From contig NZ_SCMP01000017.1 of NCBI RefSeq assembly GCF_005502935.1, forward strand, positions 1-64,000: a stretch of 64,000 nucleotides of DNA, given 5' to 3'. Origin of the DNA: Pseudomonas sp. 2FG (GTDB taxonomy: Bacteria; Pseudomonadota; Gammaproteobacteria; Pseudomonadales; Pseudomonadaceae). This document shows positions 40,382 through 49,633 of the stretch, in pieces. Below the pieces are notes generated by a model that worked only from the letters and a program-made list of their open reading frames with translations, was not told the origin of the DNA and ran no database searches. The position numbers were made by a program, and so were the translations under genes. How positions within the stretch are numbered: the stretch's first letter is position 1; each line of letters starts with the position of its first letter.

Positions 40382-42811
40382 ATGACCAGCGCGCTCCCCA
40401 CGTCCACTGCTGCCCTGCCCGCCGGTTCAGTCCGGCAATGGACGCTCGGCGTAGCCGGCATGACCTGCGCGTCCTGCGTGGCACGTGTCGAGAAGGCATT
40501 GACCCGAGTACCCGGTGTTGCTGCCGCCAGTGTCAACTTGATCAGCGAAGCGGCCACTATTGAAGTGGATGCCGACGTCGCGCTGGCACCCCTGCTCCAG
40601 GCGATAGTGGGCGCGGGCTATCGCGTGAAGGAAGACGAACTGGACTTGGCCATCGTCGGCATGACCTGTGCCTCGTGCGTCGGGCGCGTCGAAAAGGCCC
40701 TGCTGAAGGTGCCGGGTGTGCTGGCGGCCGCGGTGAACCTGGCCAGCGAGGCGGCCCGGGTCCGGGTGGTGTCCGGCGTGGTATCGCTGGCGGCGCTGAT
40801 CCAGGCGGTAGCGGCCGCCGGCTACGAGGCCAGTGTGCCGGCAGCCGAGGTGTCTGCCGCCGCGCCGCCTCACCGCGACTGGTGGCCGGTGGCTGTGGCC
40901 GCCGTGCTGTCCTTGCCGCTCGTGGCGCAGATGCTCGCCGCGTTGTTGGGGGCGCGGTGGAGCCTGCCAGGCTGGGTGCAGTTGCTACTGGCCACGCCGG
41001 TGCAGTTCTGGCTGGGCGCGCGTTTCTATCGGGCCGGCTGGCGGGCCTTGCGCGTCGGCAGCGGCAATATGGACCTGCTGGTGGCGCTCGGCACCAGCGC
41101 GGGCTACGGGCTGTCGGCCTACTTGCTGGCGACGCATTCCGGTCCAGGCGTCCCGCACCTCTATTTCGAGGCTTCCGCGGTAGTCATTACCCTGGTCTTG
41201 CTCGGCAAATGGCTAGAAGCACGCGCCAAGCACCATACCGCGGACGCCATTCGGGCGCTGCAGGCGCTACGACCGGACACCGCCCGCGTGCGGCGCGACG
41301 ACGTGGAGTACGAGGTGCCAGCGAGCTCACTGATAGTCGGTGACCTGGTGGCGGTGCGACCGGGCGAGCGGGTGCCGGCCGACGGCGTGGTGCACGAAGG
41401 ACGCAGCCATCTCGACGAGTCGCTGCTGACCGGCGAGAGCCTGCCGGTGGCGAAAGGTGAAGGCGACCCGGTCACCGGTGGCGCAATCAATGGCGAAGGT
41501 TTGCTACTGATCGTGACCACAGCGGTCGGCGCGGAAAGCACCCTGGCCCGGATCATCCGGCTGGTCGAAAACGCCCAGGCGGCCAAGGCGCCGATCCAGC
41601 GTTTGGTGGATCGGGTCAGCGCCGTCTTCGTACCGGTGGTGCTGGTGGTCGCGGCCATGACCCTGCTGATCGGCTGGTGGCTGACCGGCGAGGTGGCCGG
41701 CCCGCTGATCAACGCGGTGGCGGTGCTGGTGATCGCCTGCCCCTGTGCGCTGGGCCTCGCCACACCGACCGTGATCATGGCCGGTACCGGTGTCGGCGCG
41801 CGCCACGGCATTCTGATCAAGGACGCGGAAGCCTTGGAGATCGCGCACCGCGTGAGCGTAGTGGCCTTCGACAAGACCGGCACGCTGACACTGGGCAAAC
41901 CCCAGGTGACGGCGCTGGAGGCGGCGGATGGCAATAGCGTGCGCCTGCTGCAACTCGCCGCATCGGCGCAGGTCGGCAGCGAGCACCCGCTGGCGCAGGC
42001 ACTTCTGGACAGAGCCCAGCAAGAGGGCGCGACCTTATTACCGACATCCAGGGTCACGGCGCTGCCGGGACGCGGCCTGGCGGCCTCGGTCGCAGGCTGC
42101 GAGCTGCGCCTGGGCAGCACGCGGTTGATGCAGGAACTCGGCGTGGATCTGTCGCCGCTCGCGGCGTCCGCGGCGGCGCTGGCCCAGGCCGGCAATAGCC
42201 TGTCCTGGCTTGCCGACGTGACAGAACAACCGGTGCTGTTGGGCCTGATCGCCTTCGGTGATGTGCTGAAGCCTTCCGCACGGCAGGCTGTGGCGCGCTT
42301 GCACGAACTGGGCATCCGCACCGTGATGATCACCGGCGACAACCAGGGGGCGGCCGCTAGCGTGGCCAGACTGCTCGGCCTCGACGAGGTGCGCGCCGAG
42401 GTGCTGCCGGGCGATAAGGCGGCCGTGGTGCAAGCGCTGAAGGCCGATGGCGCGGTAGTGGCGATGGTCGGCGATGGCATCAACGATGCGCCGGCACTGG
42501 CGGCGGCCGACGTCGGCATCGCCATGTCGACCGGCTCCGACGTGGCGATGCACACCGCGGGTATCACCCTGATGCGCGGCGATCCGGCGCTGGTGGCGGA
42601 TGCGTTGGCACTGTCCCGGCAAACCTACGGGCGGATTCTGAAGAGCCTGTTCTGGGCCTTCGTCTACAACCTGGTCGGCATTCCGCTGGCGGCGATGGGA
42701 CTTTTGAATCCGGTGGTGGCCGGCGCGGCGATGGCGTTGTCCAGCGTCTCGGTGGTCACTTACGCCTTGCTGCTGAAACGTTGGCAGCCGGCACGGCGAG
42801 AGCTGGGCTGA
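40382..42811 (+). CDS. copA: Cu+-exporting P1B-1-type ATPase with two HMA domains
   Basis: 809 aa inner-membrane pump. Two N-terminal HMA domains with GMTCASC (C29/C32 and C96/C99). Core motifs: LTGESLPVAKG, CPC in VIACPCALGLATPTV (about 452-454), DKTGTLTLGKP, SEHPLAQALLD and GDGINDAPALAAADVG. GGAGG at 40371 lies 6 nt before the ATG at 40382 (another ATG is one codon earlier). Exports cytosolic Cu(I). Equivalent to CueA/CopA of pseudomonads; under a CueR-type promoter. Confidence 0.94.
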   Translation: MTSALPTSTAALPAGSVRQWTLGVAGMTCASCVARVEKALTRVPGVAAASVNLISEAATIEVDADVALAPLLQAIVGAGYRVKEDELDLAIVGMTCASCVGRVEKALLKVPGVLAAAVNLASEAARVRVVSGVVSLAALIQAVAAAGYEASVPAAEVSAAAPPHRDWWPVAVAAVLSLPLVAQMLAALLGARWSLPGWVQLLLATPVQFWLGARFYRAGWRALRVGSGNMDLLVALGTSAGYGLSAYLLATHSGPGVPHLYFEASAVVITLVLLGKWLEARAKHHTADAIRALQALRPDTARVRRDDVEYEVPASSLIVGDLVAVRPGERVPADGVVHEGRSHLDESLLTGESLPVAKGEGDPVTGGAINGEGLLLIVTTAVGAESTLARIIRLVENAQAAKAPIQRLVDRVSAVFVPVVLVVAAMTLLIGWWLTGEVAGPLINAVAVLVIACPCALGLATPTVIMAGTGVGARHGILIKDAEALEIAHRVSVVAFDKTGTLTLGKPQVTALEAADGNSVRLLQLAASAQVGSEHPLAQALLDRAQQEGATLLPTSRVTALPGRGLAASVAGCELRLGSTRLMQELGVDLSPLAASAAALAQAGNSLSWLADVTEQPVLLGLIAFGDVLKPSARQAVARLHELGIRTVMITGDNQGAAASVARLLGLDEVRAEVLPGDKAAVVQALKADGAVVAMVGDGINDAPALAAADVGIAMSTGSDVAMHTAGITLMRGDPALVADALALSRQTYGRILKSLFWAFVYNLVGIPLAAMGLLNPVVAGAAMALSSVSVVTYALLLKRWQPARRELG

Positions 42812-42840
42812 CTCGGTGACTCAGCGAGCGGAAGGCGTAA

Positions 42841-42915
42841 ATGAACATCGGTGAAGCGGCAAGTGAAGGCGGTTTGTCCGCCCGGATGATCCGCTACTAC
42901 GAACGCTTTGCTTGA
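42841..42915 (+). pseudogene. cueR: cueR stub (MerR family)
   Basis: MNIGEAASEGGLSARMIRYY then ERFA and a TGA at codon 25. This is the first HTH half of a CueR-like regulator; no further homologous sequence follows. Expected partner of the ATPase just upstream, now truncated. Confidence 0.78.
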
Positions 42916-42962
42916 GGCGAGGACAACCGCTTGATCCACGAACACATCCATACGGGTTCTTC

Positions 42963-42978
42963 CTTACGGATCAGTAAT
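42963..42978 (+). promoter_or_regulatory. CopR-like site upstream of the cus operon
   Basis: CTTACGGATCAGTAAT matches CTGACA-N5-GTAAT at 9 of 11 fixed positions. It lies 35 nt before the first ORF of the cus unit, which is close; TAAACT at 43001 is a possible -10 but the spacing is shorter than at the other sites. Confidence 0.45.
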
Positions 42979-43013
42979 TGTCCGGCCCGTAACCAGCGAC
43001 TAAACTCCCCCGC

Positions 43014-43370
43014 ATGAAACGCTCCCTGCGGTTTTGCCTCATCTTCCTGATCAGCCTGGCGCTCCCCCTCAGCGGGATGGCGGGCCTCGCAGCAGCGACA
43101 GAACCTTGCCCGATGAAAACTGCGGGCATGGCGAAGATGGCGCCTGAAACCAGTACGGATGCGGGGCAGGACTGTTGCCAGGATATGGGCAGTCCCTCCG
43201 GTCATGGCAAGCTCTGCAAGCCCGGTCAGGAATGCAAGAGCGGCAGTTTGCTGCAGGTGTCGATCGTGAAGCCTGCCACCCGCTTGGCCAGTCCTCTCGT
43301 GCTGTCCCTCTCCAGCGACTTCCTGCCTGTCCGGACCCCGTCCGGGGTGTGGCGACCTCCCCGCGTTTGA
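43014..43370 (+). CDS. Small secreted Cys/Met-containing protein upstream of cusC
   Basis: 118 aa. Signal peptide (FLISLALPLSGMAGLAAA), then CPMKTAGMAKMAPETS, DCCQDMGSPSGHGKLCKPGQ and ECKSG, leaving a tail that ends PSGVWRPPRV. Five Cys, several Met and one His suit metal binding. I recognise it only as an uncharacterised protein often ahead of cusCBA in pseudomonads. Confidence 0.6.
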   Translation: MKRSLRFCLIFLISLALPLSGMAGLAAATEPCPMKTAGMAKMAPETSTDAGQDCCQDMGSPSGHGKLCKPGQECKSGSLLQVSIVKPATRLASPLVLSLSSDFLPVRTPSGVWRPPRV

Positions 43371-43468
43371 TTCCTGTTCGACACTGATGTCCTTCGCGCC
43401 TCGGCGGGTGGACTGGCCTGCGCGCGCGTCCGCGTTGCGCGCAGCGAATAATCACAGGAATCCAGAAC

Positions 43469-44725
43469 ATGAACTCCAAACGCTATTGCACCGGGTGGTC
43501 CGCCGTGGCTGCCCTGGTGGCAACCGTGCTGGCATTGCCGAGCCAGGCCGCCCCGCTGACACTCGATGAAGCCTTGCGGCTGGCCGAAGACAATGCCCCT
43601 TCACTGAGCGCCCAGGCGGCCAAGCTGCAAGCCGCCAGCAGTGCCGCCATCCCGGCCGGCGAATTACCCGATCCGAAGTTACTGCTGGGCGTGCAGAACT
43701 ACCCCATCGGCGGTCCCGAGCGCTGGAGTATCGACCAGGACTTCATGACCATGCAGATGGTCGGAGTCATGCAGGAGGTGCCCAACCGCGACAAGCGCCG
43801 GGCGCGCATCGAGGTGGCCGAGGCGGCCGTCGACCGAGCAACGGCCGAAAGCCGGGTGGAACGCCTGAACGTCCGTCAGGCCACCGCCCTGGCCTGGATC
43901 AGCAGCTACTCGGTGGAGCGCAAACAGGCGCTGTTCCAGAACTTCTTCCGCGAGAATCGCCTGCTGGCCGATAGCGTCCGCGCGCAGATCGCCGGCGGCC
44001 GTGCACAGGCCGCCGATGCCGTGACGCCGAAGCAGGAGGCGGCCCTACTGGATGAGCAACAGGACGAACTGATCCGTTTGCGCGCGCAGGCCCGCGCCGC
44101 ACTCAGGCGCTGGATCGGCCCGGCCGCCGATGAGCCGCTGGCCGGCAGCTTGCCGGAGTGGCCCATCGATGCCTCAGGTTATGCCCATAAGCTGCAACAC
44201 CACCCCGCGCTGACGGCCTACGAACCAATGACCCGCGAGGCGCAAGCCAAGGTGCACGAGGCGGTGGCGGAGAAGACCTCCGACTGGAGCTGGGAGCTCG
44301 ACTACCAGCGCCGCGGCCGCGAGTTCGGCGACATGATGAGCGTGCAGCTCAGCTTCGATCTGCCGCTATTTCCCGGCTCCCGGCAGAACCCCAAGATCGC
44401 CGCCAAACATGCCGAGCTGAACGCGCTTGCGGCCGAGCGCGAAGTCCTCGCCCGCGAGCATGCCCAGCAACTGGAAGATGACCTGGCCGAATACCAGCGC
44501 CTGAACCGCGCCGTGCGCCGCAGCCAGGACAGCCTGATACCCCTGGCCCAGGAAAAGGTGGAACTGAGCATGGCCAGCTACCGCGCCGGCACAGGCGACC
44601 TGGCGGCCGTCATCGCCGCCCGTCGCGAGCTGATCGAGGCGCGCCTCAAACATATCGACTTCGAAGAGCAGCGGGCCCTGACCGGCGCCCGGCTGTATTT
44701 CACTTATGGGGAGGTTAACCAATGA
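43469..44725 (+). CDS. cusC: TolC-family outer-membrane factor CusC
   Basis: 418 aa. Signal peptide to about residue 27 (VLALPSQA), then the coiled TolC-type repeats (LDEALRLAEDNAPSLSAQAA; SYRAGTGDLAAVIAARRELI). Forms the outer-membrane channel of a copper/silver RND pump. It lacks a lipobox, as in the CzcC/CusC subgroup here. Overlaps cusB by 4 nt (ATGA). Confidence 0.88.
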   Translation: MNSKRYCTGWSAVAALVATVLALPSQAAPLTLDEALRLAEDNAPSLSAQAAKLQAASSAAIPAGELPDPKLLLGVQNYPIGGPERWSIDQDFMTMQMVGVMQEVPNRDKRRARIEVAEAAVDRATAESRVERLNVRQATALAWISSYSVERKQALFQNFFRENRLLADSVRAQIAGGRAQAADAVTPKQEAALLDEQQDELIRLRAQARAALRRWIGPAADEPLAGSLPEWPIDASGYAHKLQHHPALTAYEPMTREAQAKVHEAVAEKTSDWSWELDYQRRGREFGDMMSVQLSFDLPLFPGSRQNPKIAAKHAELNALAAEREVLAREHAQQLEDDLAEYQRLNRAVRRSQDSLIPLAQEKVELSMASYRAGTGDLAAVIAARRELIEARLKHIDFEEQRALTGARLYFTYGEVNQ

Positions 44726-45972
44726 CTGCGCAGATCTGGAAAGGGGCGTTGTTGGCTGGCTTGGCGGCCACCCTCGGCGTTGCCGGCGGCTACTGGTTCG
44801 CTCAGCAGCGCATGGATGGAATGCCCGGCGCGGCCGCCGAACCGGGCGCCAGCGCGCAAGACCAGCGCCCGGTGCTCTACTGGTACGACCCGATGTACCC
44901 GCAGCAGAAGTTCGACCAGCCGGGCAAATCGCCCTTCATGGACATGCAACTGGTGCCTCAATACGCCGATGCAGCAGCGGATAGCGCAGCGGTCAGCATC
45001 GACCCCAGCCTGACCCAGAACCTCGGTCTGCGCCTGGCCACAGTCAGCCGTGGAGCCCTCGCCAGCAACCTGGAGGTGGTCGGCGTGCTGGCGTTCAACG
45101 AACGGGATGTCGCCGTTATCCAGGCGCGTACCGCCGGTTTCGTCGAGCGCGTCTATGCCCGCGCGCCAGGCGATGTGCTGACGGCCAATGCAGCGCTGGC
45201 CGACCTGTTGGTGCCGGAATGGGCCGCCGCCCAGGAGGAGTTCCTCGCGCTCAAGCGCACTGGCGACGCCGGTTTGCTCACGGCGGCACGCCAGCGCCTG
45301 CGCCTCACCGGCATGCCGGCGGCGCTGATCGCCCAGGTGGAGCGCAGCGGCAAGACCCGGCCGATCCTGACCCTCACCAGCCCCATTGCTGGTGTGTTGC
45401 AGGAGCTGGATGTGCGGGCCGGCATGACCGTGGCGACCGGCGACACCCTGGCCCGGGTCAACGGCTTGAGTAGCGTCTGGCTCGCGGTGGCCGTTCCCGA
45501 GGCCGAGGCCGGGACCATTGCCATTGGCCAGGCGGTCGAGGCACGCCTGCCGGCCTTCCCAGGGGCAGTGCTCGGTGGCACGGTCAGCGCCGTTCTGCCT
45601 GAGACGAATCCGGACAGCCGCACGGTTCGCGTGCGGGTCGAACTGCCCAACCCCGACGGCCGCCTGCGCCCCGGCATGAGCGCCCAGGTGCGCCTGAACC
45701 GGTCGACTGAACAAAGCCTGTTGTGGGTGCCGAGCGAGGCGGTCATCCGCACCGGCCGCCGTGCCTTGGTGATGCTCGCCGAAGACGGCGGGCGCTACCG
45801 CCCGGTCGAAGTACAGCTAGGGCGCGAAAGCGAAGACAAGACGGTGGTGCTGCAAGGTCTAGAGGAAGGCCAGCAGGTGGTCGCCTCCGGCCAGTTCCTG
45901 CTGGATTCCGAGGCTAGCCTCAAGGGCCTCCTGCCGCCAGCCACGCCCGAACAGCGGGAGAACCGGCCATGA
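44722..45972 (+). CDS. cusB: RND periplasmic adaptor CusB
   Basis: 416 aa membrane-fusion protein. N-terminal signal anchor, then the heavy-metal-binding segment LYWYDPMYPQQKF ... KSPFMDMQLVP (about residues 50-77) typical of CusB, followed by lipoyl, alpha-hairpin and beta-barrel domains. Binds Cu(I) through Met and opens CusA. ATGA overlaps on both sides show one operon. Confidence 0.92.
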   Translation: MTAQIWKGALLAGLAATLGVAGGYWFAQQRMDGMPGAAAEPGASAQDQRPVLYWYDPMYPQQKFDQPGKSPFMDMQLVPQYADAAADSAAVSIDPSLTQNLGLRLATVSRGALASNLEVVGVLAFNERDVAVIQARTAGFVERVYARAPGDVLTANAALADLLVPEWAAAQEEFLALKRTGDAGLLTAARQRLRLTGMPAALIAQVERSGKTRPILTLTSPIAGVLQELDVRAGMTVATGDTLARVNGLSSVWLAVAVPEAEAGTIAIGQAVEARLPAFPGAVLGGTVSAVLPETNPDSRTVRVRVELPNPDGRLRPGMSAQVRLNRSTEQSLLWVPSEAVIRTGRRALVMLAEDGGRYRPVEVQLGRESEDKTVVLQGLEEGQQVVASGQFLLDSEASLKGLLPPATPEQRENRP

Positions 45973-48900
45973 TCGCAGCCCTGATCCGCTGGTCGGTGGC
46001 CAACCGTTTCCTGGTGCTGCTGGCCACCCTGTTCGTCACGGCCTGGGGTGTCTGGTCGGTGCAGAGCACGCCTATCGATGCACTGCCGGACCTCTCCGAC
46101 GTGCAGGTGATCATCCGCACCCCCTATCCGGGCCAGGCGCCGCAGATAGTCGAAAACCAGGTTACCTATCCGCTGGCCACCACCATGCTCTCGGTGCCGG
46201 GGGCGAAGACGGTGCGCGGCTTCTCCTTCTTCGGCGACAGCTTCGTCTATGTGCTGTTCGAGGACGGTACCGACCTCTACTGGGCGCGCTCGCGGGTGCT
46301 GGAATACCTGAGCCAAGTGCAGAGCCGCCTGCCGGCCGGCGCCAAGCCGGCCCTGGGGCCGGATGCCACCGGCGTGGGCTGGATCTACCAGTACGCCCTG
46401 GTGGACCGCAGCGGCGGGCACGACCTGGCGCAGCTGCGCGCGCTGCAGGACTGGTTTCTCAAGTTCGAGCTGAAGACCCTGGCGAATGTCGCGGAAGTGG
46501 CCACCGTCGGCGGCATGGTCAAGCAGTACCAGGTGGTCCTCGATCCGCTCAGGCTGGCCAGCCTGGGCATCACCCAGGCCGAGGTGGTCGAAGCCATAGG
46601 GCGGGCCAACCAGGAAACCGGTGGCGCCGTGCTGGAGCTGGCCGAGGCCGAGTTCATGGTGCGCGCTTCCGGCTACCTGAAGACGCTGAATGACTTCCGC
46701 GCAATTCCCCTCAAGCTCGGTGCCGGCGGCGTGCCGGTGACCCTCGGCGACGTGGCGACCATCCAACTGGGGCCGGAGATGCGCCGCGGCATTACCGAAC
46801 TCGACGGCGAAGGCGAGACGGTCGGCGGGGTGGTGATTCTGCGCAGCGGCAAGAACGCCCGCGAGACCATCGCCGCGGTCAAGGCCAAGCTCGACGAACT
46901 GAAGCGCAGCCTGCCGGCCGGGGTGGAAATCGTCACCACCTACGACCGCAGCAAGCTGATCGACCGCGCCGTGGAAAACCTCAGCCACAAGCTGTTCGAG
47001 GAATTCATCGTGGTCGCCTTGGTCTGTGCGGTCTTCCTCTGGCACCTGCGATCCTCGCTCGTCGCGATCATCTCGCTGCCGATTGGCATCCTCATCGCGT
47101 TCATCGTCATGCGTTACCAAGGGATCAACGCCAACATCATGTCCCTCGGCGGGATCGCCATCGCCATCGGCGCCATGGTCGACGCCGCCGTGGTGATGAT
47201 CGAGAACGCCCACAAGAAGGTCGAGGCCTGGCACGCGGCCCATCCAGGGGAAGAGTTGCAGGGCGAGCATCACTGGCAGGTGATGACCGAAGCCGCGGCC
47301 GAGGTCGGTCCGGCGCTGTTCTTCTGCCTCTTGATCATCACCCTGTCGTTCATCCCGGTGTTCACCCTTGAAGCCCAGGAGGGCCGCCTGTTCGGTCCGC
47401 TGGCCTTCACCAAGACCTATGCCATGGCGGCGGCGGCCGGGCTGTCGGTGACCCTGGTGCCGGTGCTGATGGGCTACTGGATTCGCGGACGGATTCCCAA
47501 TGAAGCACAGAACCCGCTGAACCGTTGGTTGATCAGGCTCTATCAACCAGCCCTCGACGCGGTGCTGCGCCGGCCCAAGGTCACCCTGCTGGCCGCGGTG
47601 CTAGTTTTTCTCAGCGCGCTGTGGCCGATCTCCCAGTTGGGCGGCGAATTCCTGCCGCCGCTGGATGAGGGCGACCTGCTCTACATGCCCTCGGCCCTGC
47701 CCGGGCTGTCGGCGCAGAAGGCCGCACAACTGCTGCAGCTGACCGACCGGCTGATCAAGACGGTACCGGAAGTCGAGCACGTGTTCGGCAAAGCCGGACG
47801 CGCCGAAACCGCCACCGACCCGGCGCCGCTGGAGATGTTCGAAACCACCATCCAGTTCAAACCCCGCGAGCAATGGCGACCCGGCTTGACCCAGGAGCAG
47901 TTGGTGGAGGAACTGGATCGGGTGGTCAAGGTGCCGGGGTTGACCAATATCTGGATTCCGCCGATCCGTAACCGCATCGATATGCTCGCCACCGGGATCA
48001 AGAGCCCGATCGGGGTGAAGGTCGCCGGCACCAACCTGATGGAGATCGACCAGATCACCCAGGCAGTCGAGCGCGCGGCCAAGACCGTTTCTGGCGTCAG
48101 TTCGGCCCTGGCCGAGCGTCTTACTGGCGGGCGCTATATCGATGTAGACATCGACCGGCAGGCCGCCGCGCGTTACGGGCTCAATATCGCCGATGTGCAG
48201 TCGATTGTGGCCAGCGCCATCGGTGGTGAAAACGTCGGGGAGACCATCGAAGGGCTGGCGCGCTTCCCGATCAACGTGCGCTATCCCCGTGAGTGGCGCG
48301 ACTCGCTCGGCGCCCTGGAGCAACTGCCGATCTACACCTCGCAGGGGAGCCAGATCACCCTGGGCACTGTGGCGAAGATCAAGGTCAGCGATGGGCCGCC
48401 GATGTTGAAAAGCGAGAACGCCCGGCCTTCCGGCTGGGTGTATATCGATGTGCGTGGCCGGGATATCGCCTCGGTGGTGGCCGACCTGCGCCGGGTCGTC
48501 GGCGAGCAGGTCAAGCTGCAGCCGGGAATGAGCCTGAGCTATTCGGGGCAGTTCGAGTTTCTCGAGCGGGCCAATGCCCGCCTCAAGCTGGTGGTGCCGG
48601 CCACCCTGCTGATCATCTTCGTGCTGCTCTACCTGTGCTTCGCCCGCTTCGACGAGGCCTGTTTGATCATGGCCACCCTGCCGTTCGCCCTCACCGGTGG
48701 GGTGTGGTTCCTCTACCTGCTGGGCTTCAACCTGTCGGTGGCCACCGGAGTCGGTTTCATCGCCCTGGCCGGGGTGGCGGCCGAGTTCGGCGTGATCATG
48801 CTGCTCTACCTGAAGAACGCCTGGGCCGAACGTGAAGACAGCGGCGACAGCACCGAGCGTGGACTGGTGGCCGCGATTCGCGAAGGCGCCGTGCAGCGCG

Positions 48901-49127
48901 TGCGGCCCAAGGCCATGACGGTGGCGGTGATCATCGCCGGCCTGCTACCCATCCTCTGGGGCAGCGGCACCGGCAGCGAGGTGATGAGCCGGATCGCCGC
49001 ACCGATGGTCGGTGGCATGGTCACCGCGCCCCTGCTGTCGCTGTTCGTCATTCCCGCGGCCTATCGCTTGATGCGCCGTCGGCACCTCCCCGCTGCATCC
49101 ACCAACCGCCAAGGAAAAACCGTATGA
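45969..49127 (+). CDS. cusA: Heavy-metal RND efflux pump CusA
   Basis: 1052 aa, 12 membrane helices. The HME-RND signature in TM4 is present (GAMVDAAVVMIENAHKK, about residues 402-418). Two large periplasmic loops carry the porter domains. CusA picks up Cu(I)/Ag(I) from periplasm or cytosol and sends it out through CusC. Monovalent specificity is inferred from the CusB motif and the CusF-like gene; the three Met ligands were not mapped. Confidence 0.93.
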   Translation: MIAALIRWSVANRFLVLLATLFVTAWGVWSVQSTPIDALPDLSDVQVIIRTPYPGQAPQIVENQVTYPLATTMLSVPGAKTVRGFSFFGDSFVYVLFEDGTDLYWARSRVLEYLSQVQSRLPAGAKPALGPDATGVGWIYQYALVDRSGGHDLAQLRALQDWFLKFELKTLANVAEVATVGGMVKQYQVVLDPLRLASLGITQAEVVEAIGRANQETGGAVLELAEAEFMVRASGYLKTLNDFRAIPLKLGAGGVPVTLGDVATIQLGPEMRRGITELDGEGETVGGVVILRSGKNARETIAAVKAKLDELKRSLPAGVEIVTTYDRSKLIDRAVENLSHKLFEEFIVVALVCAVFLWHLRSSLVAIISLPIGILIAFIVMRYQGINANIMSLGGIAIAIGAMVDAAVVMIENAHKKVEAWHAAHPGEELQGEHHWQVMTEAAAEVGPALFFCLLIITLSFIPVFTLEAQEGRLFGPLAFTKTYAMAAAAGLSVTLVPVLMGYWIRGRIPNEAQNPLNRWLIRLYQPALDAVLRRPKVTLLAAVLVFLSALWPISQLGGEFLPPLDEGDLLYMPSALPGLSAQKAAQLLQLTDRLIKTVPEVEHVFGKAGRAETATDPAPLEMFETTIQFKPREQWRPGLTQEQLVEELDRVVKVPGLTNIWIPPIRNRIDMLATGIKSPIGVKVAGTNLMEIDQITQAVERAAKTVSGVSSALAERLTGGRYIDVDIDRQAAARYGLNIADVQSIVASAIGGENVGETIEGLARFPINVRYPREWRDSLGALEQLPIYTSQGSQITLGTVAKIKVSDGPPMLKSENARPSGWVYIDVRGRDIASVVADLRRVVGEQVKLQPGMSLSYSGQFEFLERANARLKLVVPATLLIIFVLLYLCFARFDEACLIMATLPFALTGGVWFLYLLGFNLSVATGVGFIALAGVAAEFGVIMLLYLKNAWAEREDSGDSTERGLVAAIREGAVQRVRPKAMTVAVIIAGLLPILWGSGTGSEVMSRIAAPMVGGMVTAPLLSLFVIPAAYRLMRRRHLPAASTNRQGKTV

Positions 49128-49342
49128 GGAAAACCCTGGTCGCCGCTGCCAGTGCAGTCGTTGCACTATCTCTTCCCGTCCAGGCCGAGGACATGCCGGG
49201 TATGAAGATGGACGGCATGCCCATGGTCTTCACAACAACGGCGGAGCATCTGGAGGGACTGAAGATGGGAGATCGAGTGGCGTTCGGGTTTCGTGCCGAG
49301 GGCGTGAACGCCATGATCGCGTCCATTAAGGCAGTGAAGTAA
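49124..49342 (+). CDS. cusF: Short CusF-like copper-binding protein
   Basis: 72 aa. Signal peptide to about residue 21 (SAVVALSLPVQA), then DMPGMKMDGMPMVFTTTAEH and LKMGDRVAFGFRAEGVNAMI. The second half matches the end of CusF (LKxGDxVxF). The usual first strands of CusF (GxVxxxDxxxxxVxIxH) are missing, replaced by a Met-rich start. The ATG overlaps the cusA stop. Short form or internal deletion; role as Cu(I) chaperone likely. Confidence 0.7.
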   Translation: MRKTLVAAASAVVALSLPVQAEDMPGMKMDGMPMVFTTTAEHLEGLKMGDRVAFGFRAEGVNAMIASIKAVK

Positions 49343-49633
49343 CAACGGCATGGATGGCGGGCTCGACGCTCACAAGCTGGTCTCGAGCCAACCATCTCGC
49401 AGTTCAGTGGCAGAGCTAACCGCTGGAGGCCCCGCGGCAATGGCTGTCCGCGAGATGAAGAGGTTACTCCTGGCTGGCTTCCCGCCCCCAACACTCCACC
49501 CCCTCAAGCCCGCAGCGTTCCTGATAAACTTGCTCCTTCAGGTCACACGCGTTCATTTCATACCCAGCACCAAACGATTTCTACGCCGAAGCCTTTTCGC
49601 CCGGCCAAAACCGCTTCACAACAGACTGACCCA
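49343..49633. other. Right junction of the metal island
   Basis: 291 nt without a supported gene between the cusF-like gene and dusA. No repeat, tRNA end or integrase site was recognised. Confidence 0.4.

Noticed and set aside
45795..47546. 583-codon minus-strand frame opposite cusB-cusA
   Set aside because: Antisense shadow; no start signal or recognisable domain.
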